Source: Phoronis ovalis (Eukaryota; Phoronida; Phoronidae). Taken from it: a DNA stretch of 17,097 bases. The position numbers and the translations under genes were made by a program. Location: assembly GCA_028565635.1 (NCBI GenBank), contig JAOXYB010021770.1, forward strand, positions 1-17,097. Reading direction: 5' to 3'. Shown here in pieces: positions 1 through 11,200 of the stretch (positions are counted from its first letter, which is position 1; the number at the start of each line of letters is the position of its first letter). Below the pieces are notes generated by a model, which saw only the letters and a list, made by a program, of their open reading frames with translations, searched no databases and was not told the origin of the DNA.

Positions 1-2169
1 ATACAAATTAAAGTACACTTTCGATCGGCTGTTAAATTTTATTCTTTAATTATATACACCTAAGTATTTGTAATTTGTTTATTGAATTAAAGTATGCGGT
101 TAATAATTGTCACTTCAGTACTAACATATGCATATTTATATATTCAGAATCAATATTTTCTCTAGGAATAAAATGTACAGGTTCAACGAGCAAATACAGT
201 ACATTCGTAAACAACCAAATATATGACCATGATCATCATCATCTTCAAATGACACGTGATAGGTGTTTTGACAATGTTCATCAACAAAATAACATGCTTC
301 TGCGCATGACAGTTTTTTTTGTACAATCCCATACACACCCTTTCGTGCATTTACAATTGGTCAATCCTTTTTGGAATTGAACCCTTATTAGTTGTTACCA
401 GTTGGCCAGCATCATCAGCTTTGATGATGATCAAGGGGCGCCGATCAAGATGTCGCCAACCATGATCAAGAGGCGACTGTACTCCAAAATGAACAACTCT
501 TGTCCTCTTGCAAACAAAAGCTTGATAGTGTGCTCTCTTTCCATGATGCACCAAGCTGTTTGAAGTCAACGCTTAAACTTTAAAAAAACAATATGTATCG
601 CCCTCCATCAGCACTTGACATATAAAGTTTCACTGAAGCTTGCATACAAATCCTTCACAATTTTAATTGATGAATTTGATTCTACAGCTGATGCCAAATT
701 ACCAAATTACTTCCAGGCTTTCCAACAGGTTACCTTTCCAAATTACCTAAACATGCGGGTTCTACCGCAGCTTGTGGACGAATAGAGAATGTGCATAGAT
801 CTGATCCAAATTGCCTCATGAATTGGAAAATATATATGCAAGTCTTTCACACAGGTTGTGAAAAATAGTCCATTTATTCTCATGAAAGAATAGTTAAAAG
901 TACATAATAGACAGAACTGCAAGATCGGTGCAAGTAATTGATTATATTATAATGCACTGGTGGCATGTTTGGCCTGCAAAATTATCCTAATATCAATTCG
1001 TCATAATATCGTTTTTAATTGTTGCAGATATTTGTAGTAAAAAAAAAAATTTAATTTTGAAACCAGTTTTCTATTAATGATTTTTTTTACCATACTTTTT
1101 ATATTGGCATACAAAGATAGTTAAACAAGCACAGTTAAAAAGAATACAACAATAACAATATGCATGCTGCTGTAACAGAATTAAATTTATGTATCAATCT
1201 TGAAATCTAATTAAAAATTGAACCTTGTTATTTAGAGTACATGTACATGTATTAAAGTACATGTTACCTCAAAAAACATAACGCATCGCGTTCTCCACCT
1301 AAATTCCCTATCCAGTCATACCAACAGTGGAAGGATATATCGGGGGTGTTACGGAAATAATTTTGTTTCACAAGTTTCTCTTCTACAAAATACGATTTTG
1401 TTTGATATTCTTAGACCGCGGTCTAACTTAAAATACTCATGAATGGGCATTTTCAGATGTCACTCATTGCAGTAAGATAAATATGTTAATTTTGTCCTAA
1501 CATCCTGTTGATAGATATTGTCCGTTTAATTAATTTTATTTCTCCACTTGAACATGTACGTAAGCATCTAGTTTCTAGAAAGTGTCCGTAATCAAGGAAC
1601 ATTTACTATCGTTTGCAACGAAATGCGACTGTGATATATTGGTATTTCGTTTGCGACGTCCATTTTGTAATGAGCATTAATTAGTATGCAGCGTTCACAT
1701 AATGCGCAATCAAGCTGGGGACGTTTGGGTTCACGACGGTGGCTCCACCAAGTTCTTGCGAGTTGTCTACTGCGTTCAAAATTGGCTAAGTACACGTGTA
1801 CGCAGTTTGTCAGGGTTCTGTGATAAACTTACATGTATGACAATGCGTTGTTTGTGTACTATTTTGTACCGTATATTTGTGCATAAATGCATCACGTTTG
1901 TTATTATTTGTACTGATATTGTAGAAGGAATGTCATCAGGAGAGGTTTTCAAATAGCAATAATAATACGTGATGGCACCTGTAACTGGTTCTTCGCAGTT
2001 GCCATCGAAATGACTGAAATCACATTTATGATAAGCACACTATCATTTACTTGTACACGTATAGGTAGGCCAATTTCCAGCCAGCATGTTTTTCGAATCG
2101 ACATGTATTAATTCCATAGTGAAATTATCTCTCACTTATACTATTAACGTTGTCTTAATTTCATTTTAG
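1..2169. other. Upstream non-coding sequence; missing 5' end of gene 1 not located
   Basis: No gene is supportable in these 2.2 kb. A weak candidate for a propeptide exon lies at about 682-730: acceptor 'gattctacag', an open frame reading DAKLPNYFQAFQQ and a gttacc donor, with an end phase that would fit exon A. It has no astacin propeptide F-x-G-D motif and may be chance. Positions 360-570 are less AT-rich and open on both strands, but I recognise no protein there. The rest is AT-rich sequence with 'acatgta' runs and one dispersed repeat copy. Confidence 0.5.
1690..1800 (+). repeat. Dispersed repeat, copy 1
   Basis: This stretch shares an ordered set of blocks with 5025-5120, including CGTTCACA.AATGCG, GCTGGG and CTCCACCAAG followed by a related tail. 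A short interspersed element is the simplest explanation. No tRNA-like A or B box was confirmed, and the true ends were not determined. Confidence 0.5.
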
Positions 2170-2266
2170 TCGAATCGAAGTAAACGAAAGGTACATCGTA
2201 ATCTAGCCACTCGATGGCCAGGTGGTATTGTGGCTTTTGAATACAGCAGTGACTTCCCCTTTCGAA
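2170..2266 (+). CDS. Gene 1 exon A: end of propeptide and start of mature astacin domain
   Basis: The exon follows acceptor 'cattttag' and ends at donor gtaagg. It codes for RSKR (residues 3-6), a furin-type site, then the astacin N-terminus RWPGGIVAFEY (15-25), which matches the usual WPGGxxPY block except that Ala replaces the common Pro. It enters in phase 0 and leaves in phase 1. A phase 0 upstream exon carrying the rest of the propeptide and a signal peptide is required but not seen with confidence. Confidence 0.88.
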
Positions 2267-5200
2267 GTAAGGATACATGCAATCTTTATATGACAAGTAG
2301 TATCACGTTAGTTATAATATATCTTAAATAAAACGACTCAAAATAAAACTACCGTCCGCTAAAATAAAAATTACCAAGAAAATGTTCAACAAAAGTTCTC
2401 GTGTGTAGCATCAAATGGTTCAATCACCATCAAAGCATTATGGGTAAAAATATATTATCAAACGCTGATAGTTACAAATGTCCAGTGTCAGCATGCACAA
2501 CTATTGTTTTTACGTTTAATCATTTTAAAAATATACTTACACTGCATCGCTTGTGTTGCAAGTACCATATTTCGTATATTACAGTTAAAAGTATGCATAC
2601 TACCATTAAATTGTTTTTATTCTTTTATAACAGTATCACCAGATGTTGCTAAAGCTAAAGTCGAAGATGCAATGCAGCACTGGGAAAACAATACTTGTCT
2701 ACGTTTTGTGGAAACATCCCAACTCAACCTTGGCCGTAACGACCCTTTTCTGACCATCGGCGATCAGAACACTGGGTTAGTACGTGATGTCTGTCATAAT
2801 TGTTTTCGTTACCAGTGGCGTACGTACTATACATCCGAGACTGCACATCCAAATATTTAACCTATAACAATCATCAATTTACGACCGTAAATCGTTTTTA
2901 AACTATGCTTAATATTATATTGCGTTTGTAACTAGAAGTAGTTTTCACTGCCCCGTTAATTTAAAATGTAATTCCTATGCACTCCATCGTAATGAAAGTT
3001 TAGTGTATAATGAAATATATAATTTTGCTATTGAATTATTTCAGATGTTCCTCCTTTATTGGGCACTTATTTCCTGGTCAATTTGTTACGTTGACGGAAG
3101 AACAAGACCTTGGTAATGGTTTCATTGTAACATGCTTGACCGTAAGTAAACAAAATTAATTAAAATTAAACTTGTTGTGGGAGTGACATCATTAGAATGA
3201 ATCATAGACATAAATCGCTTTCGAAATACTGGATAAAAATGTACAAGGTGAAATGTGATAAAGATATTACAACTTAGCAGTTGGAATAAATAGAATTGTC
3301 AAGAAAAGCTAGATTTTTCCTAATAATACAAGTGTAACAAAGCACATAAGCATTAATATATAATTTGATTGACAGGAATTTAAAGCATGTGATTGCAGCA
3401 AAGAGGAATTGGTTTGTATATTCATTCCGTAAATCAAACTGTAAATAGTATCCACGAATCTATAAACCTTTATATGCTGTTTTAGCGAGGCATTATTGCC
3501 CATGAGCTTGGACATGCAATTGGTTTCTTTCATGAACAATCAAGAACTGATAGAGACAATTTCGTGGACATTCAGTTTCAAAACATTCAATCAGGACTTG
3601 CAAGACAATTTGACATAGCACCGAATTCTAGGAATTTTGAACGCTATGACTTACAGAGCGATATGCATTATGGGTTAGAGGTGCGTATATTTGCTAGTAC
3701 AATTTTTGTTGAGCAATAACTAAGGACAGACTAAAGAAGTGATAAAAATAATCAATTACTTAGAGCCAATAACAATATTATAATTATATTTTGCACATAC
3801 ATTGAATAATTTTTTTCCTTAAAGTTGTAAAACTGTAAAAAGTGTTCATTCATTGGTTTAAATAACTGATGCGATTTTTAAAACATTTTTTTTTATTATT
3901 TTGGTAAAATTAAGAGATTTTTCAACTACCTAAAATACGGTACGTAGCTTATGAAAAGTCGAAATTATAATTACCGAAATACAATAATTGCAGGATTTCA
4001 CAATTGGTGGCAATGCACCGACAATCAAAGTTAAAAATGACGAGCTGAGTTTCCTCGCTGGACAGAGGGTTGGTTTGACATTTTACGACTTCAAATCTGC
4101 TAATCTGGCATATAACTGCGCACGTAAGTATCCCAATACATGTATATCTGTACTTTCACGTACATAGGGTATAAAACTTTTACTTGTACTACCACACGTT
4201 TAACACAATAAATACAGTATTATGACAATTACTAATTATTATAGAATTTTTTTCACAGCTCATTTGCCAACATATTTTGCAAAAAGAATTTAAATTTGTT
4301 GGTTAATTGTTCTTTGTCATGCAAAACAGACACCAAAACAAAAATGGATTTATTGCTCTATATCTTAATCACAAATTTATATTATGAGTTAAAATCCAGT
4401 TTCATTATAAAGTAGCTTTCAGTACTAAACTTATCACATTTTCTTTGGTTAGGTTCCTGTACAAACGTATGTAAGAACGACGGTTATCCTTTTCAAGAAA
4501 CTACTGGACAATGCGTTTGTAAATGCCCGGATGGATTAGGTGGCCCAGATTGCAGCTTACTGGACTCTACTATCGATACTGGTATGAATCCAGACAACCG
4601 CGTGTAGAATTTAGCGTTTATTGACATCTGTCCAAATTTTAATTTGCCCCACTGTCAACATTTAGAAAACTATTACAATTTGTAAACTATTATATATTTA
4701 AGGCAAACAGTAGTGTATGTAGTTCTAATATCTTATACATGTACGTGCAGTAACATGCCTTTCGACCATGTAACACCAACAGACTATTTGCGGGCACTTG
4801 ATGGCTCCATACTCAAATCCGTTCGATCCGTTTCGTTATATATAATACTTGTTTTTTTTAAATCTGACTTTAGAAAAGCTTTAAACGGTGAAAATGTAAC
4901 AAAGTACAACAAATATTAATATATAGTTGTTTATGTGTTGATATGCTCACAAAAAGGAGGTTATTTCTTAGACCGTCGAACATAGCATTTTTTGGGAGGT
5001 GGAATTGGGCACGCAGAACTACGTTATTGTTCGTTCACAAAATGCGACATGCTGGGATGGTTGGGGATGGTGCCTCCACCAAGTGCATGCAAATGGTCTA
5101 TTAAAATACCATCAAATTGCAACCAATGGTAAACGACATAGAAGTAGAAGCAGCCTCATTTTTAATTATAATACTTAAGTCTGTCTTGTTCAATATATTA

Positions 5201-8200
5201 AAAGAACATTTTTTAATAATTTACTTAACAGGTTGTGGTCGAGTAATCAACTTGAGTAACATAGGTGACTCTGCTATTATTAACAGTCCGAATTTTCCAG
5301 CGGCTTACCCAAATAATCAAATTTGTGTTTGGTTGATTAAGGTATATAGCTTGCTTCTACTTTATGCATGATTGCAGTGCATTATTCATATTTATTATAG
5401 TCATATAAAACAAACGTTGTTACGATTCCGTAAATTATACATGTAACTTACGGAAGCAAAATGCGTTATCAGAAAAAACAAAAGCGTACCTTTACGATTG
5501 GTGGAAGTATCTTTACAGTGTTGTAGAATAGTTTTTGCGGAATTATAGGGCTGCTTTACAATGTTTCCAACAATAGGCCTCAATTCTTGCTTTTTTATGG
5601 TTATATCTAAAGATCAAATATGTAATTTTCTACGACAAATTTGGTATAACTAATTACATGATGCGCAAACCGTGGACACCCTGTGTCAGTATATACAAGG
5701 CTGTCAGTTCTTCTGTTTGGCTCTTCACATAATAGTAAATTTATATGATTTTTGTTCAGGTTTTATATAATGCGTTCAAGTCTAATAGTCGGTAATGTTC
5801 TGCATTAATTTCAACAATAATTATACCGACAAAAAATGTCTACACATTTTTGAAAAGCATTCCTTTATCTTGACAGGCTCCACGAGGTCAACTTGTGAAG
5901 ATTCGATTCGATGATTTCGACTTGACTAGAAGTAACACCCAATGTTTGCATACGTTAGAGATACGTTACAATTTGCTTGGTCAAAACGGTCCAAAGTAGG
6001 TCCTTTTCCTCATTATCGGAATAGATTCTGCACTTATCCTAAAGTTACTTCTACTATGTGTTAATTAATAAGAATATACTTTACATGTATACAAACGTTT
6101 TACTGGATTTAGAAATGTTTAAAAGTAAGTTGAAAAGGCAAATGACGACAAGTACTAAAAAAATAATCAGCCATTCAATAATAAAATAATTTTATTAATG
6201 TTTTGTTAGAACACTTTATTTTGATTTTGGCGCTTACGCATCCTGCAACAGCATTTCAGAAAAATCGCTATTATTATTGTTTCACTTTCCTCCTGATATA
6301 TAGAACGTTTAACTGAATATCTTAATATGGGAATCTGATTTATCCTACGGAAAAGTTTCATGGGGGCAATGTTTATGTCTGGCAAAAAGGGCGAGGTCGA
6401 TTTTTATTCAGGACCTCCCTTGGATCTAAAATCGTCTTATAAAAAGCAATAAATTTAATAATTTTATACAATGATGGTATACTACAGCCTTTGTAAATTA
6501 ATTCTGTTAACATGCAAAAACAAGTGGAGGGCATGTACAGGGAATAATGTAATGTATCTTCTTAAACGAAAGTTGCTTCGGTTCGCTAGTGTTTCGTATA
6601 ATACAAAAATCATTTGACATCAAATTACCGTATACTAGGTTTTGTGGTGATGGTAATCCGGATGGCCATAGTACCCTACTTGACCACGAGTCTTCGGATA
6701 TGATGGTAATATTCGATTCCACAAACTCGGCAAATCCCAGAAGAGGCTTCAGTGCCGTTGTCGAGGCAACAGAAAAGACAGGTCAGGATATTATTAAGTT
6801 AACCACTAGAATTTTTTTTTTTTCTATAGAATGTCATCATGCTAAGTTTTCCGGGGAAAACTAAGTGTCGCTTAGATATTGAGCTATATGTAAAGATGTT
6901 GTAGCTATATAAATCACTATTATTACGACTAATTGCTTTTTGAGACTATTTCCTTTGGAATATAATGTATATCTCATTTGCATGACGCTTCCATATAATG
7001 ACAATATAATAAAAATATGGATCATCACAGGTATTGATGCCCGAAACCGGATATATGATATATATGAACAACATAACAGAATGAATAATTCTTAAAAACT
7101 ACTTGCATTGAATGTATATATATATATATCTGTATCTATACAACATTATTCGTATGTGTAATATATTGAAGATTTAAATTAACCCCATTCACAATGTCAG
7201 GGTAAGAAAGTTTTCCAAAGTTGATTTCTAATGTTTGGCCATAGTTTAAAGTTGTCTGTTTTAGATCCATGTTTATCAAATCCATGTAACGTTCAGTCAA
7301 TTTGTGTGTTCCTTGGCAATGCTCAGTTTAGATGTGACTGTCCTCCCAATCTTTCTGGGCCTTTATGCAATCAGTTTGGTAAGTACGTGTTTTCATTGGT
7401 TAACAGGTAAACTAGTTTTTGACATAATGATATGTCATTTGAATACATACACCAACATTTCATTACTTATGGGATAATCATAAATGTTTTTTTTTATCCT
7501 TTTGGTTTCTTACATATACGACAGCTGTACAAGAGAGATTAAGCGAGTTATTTTTGTTAACAGTATTTTATTTATTTTAAAATAAATAAAATATAAGCAC
7601 CACCCATTGAGCTGCTCAAAGCATGGAAAGATGTTTCTTTCGGAGAAACTTCCTTATACAATAGATTAATAAATCCTGATTTTAGTAGGTTCCTTTTTAT
7701 TTTACCTTTACCCGTTATACAGCTGGAGTCGGTAGTTGTGGTTTTGAGACTGATTTCTGTTTCCTTGAACAAGACACAGAAGATAATTTTGATTGGACAA
7801 GACAAACGGTGCGTGCGAAATAACATAAATATGTAAATAGTTTAGAAGCAGACGTGATAATCTATTTTTAAACCTTATGAAAGTCATTTCAGCGCACACT
7901 CAAATTAAAATCAAGTTAATTGTACAAAACATAACAACTGTGTTGTCATACTTTGACTTTGCATGACGGGTGTAAATAAGGAAAGACATTTAAGTTAAGT
8001 CCTTTTTGTTTTGCAGGGAGGAACACCATCAAGCAACACTGGTCCATCAGCAGCGAATACTGGTTCTTTCTATGTTTACACAGAAGCATCATCACCAAGA
8101 ATTGATGGCGATAAAGCTAGATTACAAACTCCCCTTATACAAGGTAAATGGCACGTCACATGTCTAGCTTGAAAGGCTGACTAGCTTATATCCATTAAAG

Positions 8201-11200
8201 AATATTCTTTCTGAGCCCAACATTAGTTTTAAGGATCTATTTTTTTGTTTTGTTTGCATTGCATATTATTGTCAAAAAAACTGTCCTTTGTTACTTTTGA
8301 ATTCGTTTACTACATGTATCAGTTCAAATATGAACTTGCATTGGACAATAATAAAACATGTTATTTTATTAAAATTATTATCCGATCATGTCTTATGCCC
8401 GGGGGCACTTCAGATATATATATAAAGTGGGTACGCATGCCAGTTACCAAAATCGCGTGAAAAAGATACCCTTTCAAGACTATGTGCGTAAGGTGCGTTA
8501 CGCATTTAAAATCTTCTTTTCTGACCATTCACGAGCATATACCTGAGTGACCACCTGGGGTCTTATGAAAGGTAATATTTCCCTTAGGTTAAACACCATA
8601 TTTGATTTTATTTACAGTTACATCCACGATATGTAAACGAATAGAATTCGCTTACCATATGTTTGGCATTGATATCAGAGATCTGACCGTATTTGTCAAT
8701 ACATCTTCCGGTGTATCTAATGCAGTATTCACCAGGAGCGGGGATCAAGGAAACCAATGGTTGCAAGCAAATGTTGATATCTCCTCGTCGCAAGACTTCA
8801 AAGTAATATTTGTTTGCAACTATTTTCATGAATTCATGAGGGGAATTCTGAGTCGTAACCATATGTCTAAATTAAAAAATTTAAGAATAGATGACTGTAT
8901 AATCTTAACAATAATGATAACTTCATAAAGATAGTTTAACAAATCTCGATAAATTGCAGTTTTGAACAGAAAAGTCGTTGAATAAATGATATTTACATGT
9001 AGACATCAAGCTGTACCTTTGTAAGGCACAGTATTAAAGTTAATTATCGTATTCATTATATTATGGTGTAGTTATACACATTTACATCCGATTTTATCAA
9101 TTACTTAATTAATTAATTCCAACAGTCCTTTCCAACACCAGGACGATATTATTTCTTTTTACTATGTAATTGAACAAATTCGTTTTTATTACCAGTGTAC
9201 ATGTTTGTCCTAGATTGTGTTTGAAGTAATACGTGGTCCTAACTTCCGTGGAGATGTGGCAATCGATGACCTAAATATTAGTGATATTACTTGTCTCGGA
9301 GTTACCACGCCTGCAGCAACTACGGAGATTCCGTCTACATCCACCAGGGTCGCTGCAACGACAACTACCACTACCATTGCTGGTACAACGGCGACTACCA
9401 CACCGACTACTGCAACAGGCGCACAGTTATCTGGTAAGCTGGCAATTATATTTATTACATGACATGCGATAGATAATCTTAATATGCTGCATATCTTATA
9501 CAAGTATGAGTGTTACACGGTTTACACCTTAGTCAATCCCAAGTTTAGCCTATTTAAAACATCATGATTTGATAACCTTTAGAATGCAACTAAACACAGT
9601 GCTTGTTAATCTCGATAAAAATATATTAAAAATACATTCAGTAGCCTACAGCTATAAAAATGACAACAATAACGATGAAGCAATCAGCATTAGTTAATAA
9701 TAATTGTAATATTAATTTTCCTTTCCAGCTGGTGTCTGCTCATGTGGATTTGAAGATCCTCAAAACTCTCTCTGTAATGGTTGTCTTGCACAGGATACAA
9801 ATGATAATTTTGATTGGACATTCAATACAGTATGATTTTAAATTTTATCATCAGTTTTCTGTATTTGTATTATAGTTAAATGGAGTTATACGTATGGTTT
9901 GTATGCTTTAATGCTTGTAGTGTATGCCATTATTTAAATTTTCAACTTCCTCTTTTCTATGTAACTGTTAAACACAATGGTATTTTGATTAAAATAAACA
10001 CTGGTTGGCAGCACATTTGCCTTTGAATCAATTTTGAAAGACCAGCGTGTTCATTTCTTGATCTCTTTATATCGATTCATTGTTAGGGTGGAACCAGTTC
10101 AGGATCGACAGGACCACTATTTGCAATAGAAGGTAGTGGGTACATGTATATAGAGACATCTGGTGGAGGAAGAGTAGCAGGGGAAACAGCTAGACTTAGG
10201 AGTCAGACGCTTGACGGTTGGTATGCTTAATTGTAAATCCAAAATAAGCTAAGATAAGCCATTTTTCATGTAATAAAAGTTGCTGTTGTACTTAAAATTT
10301 GGTACATCGACTTGAGTTTAATGGTAGATTTTTCGTTTATTGCTAGAAGTTTTTTTAGTCTTGATGAGGCACCCATCTACCACCATGTTCAATCGGCAAT
10401 ATTCATGTGCCCATGGTTAGTTGGCAATATAGCTTGTTAATTCTGAGCTATAATTATAAGAAATATCTAACATTAATATTCCCATCTCCGCAGAGTTCTA
10501 TCATGAACATTTACATTTTAGTATTTTATTTACAGCAAACACTGACTATTGCGTTCAATTCGATTTTCACATGTTCGGAGCGACTATTAACGAACTGGCG
10601 TTACGATCAACCGGTGGCGATGTCTTCTTCCAACTATTTGGGAATCAAGGTGACACATGGTTCGAAACGCTGGTTGATATACCAGCAGCTTCAACTAGTT
10701 TTGAGGTACATATCATGTTTATACATGTCTACCGCTTAAATATAGATAGATATACATATGTAAACTGTAAATAATATTAAATTAAAGAGATCAAGACAGT
10801 TTCATATGAAATTTTAATTTATAAAGTTTTGAATATGTGTTATGGTAACAAAATTATGCAGACTTGGCTCGAAAAATAATATTATATTTCGCTATATAAC
10901 AGCCTGAATAAATCCATCCGTTAGTGTTCCTTACTTTCTCAACTAACGTCTGGGCTTAAGCATATAGTCATTTTTTGTTATAGTCTGTCAATTTAACAAG
11001 AGTGAAATAATTACGTCATTAATCTTTTGCCAACAGAGATAAAACTTTCTCTCTGCGTATTCCATCGTAGAATAAAACGTCTATTCTATCATTCTGATTA
11101 GGGGAGCTTGCTTCTTACTTAGCGGACTATTGATAAAGTATGGCAGGACAGAATGTGTGTGAGCGTTCTACTACCTGTTCAGTCCGCTGTTACATCTATT

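Noticed and set aside
75-569. Open frames on both strands (75-380 +, 351-569 -)
   Set aside because: Low-complexity AT-driven frame in one case and an unrecognised frame in the other. No splice-site context, domain motif or codon character supports a gene.
2504-2860. Longer open frame around the second astacin exon
   Set aside because: Only 2634-2775 is coding. The extra residues on each side come from reading through the acceptor and the gttagt donor into introns.
9210-9503. Val/Ala-rich open frame on the minus strand
   Set aside because: It is the exact antisense of the Thr-rich coding exon; ACN codons read backwards as NGT/GTN give the Val run.
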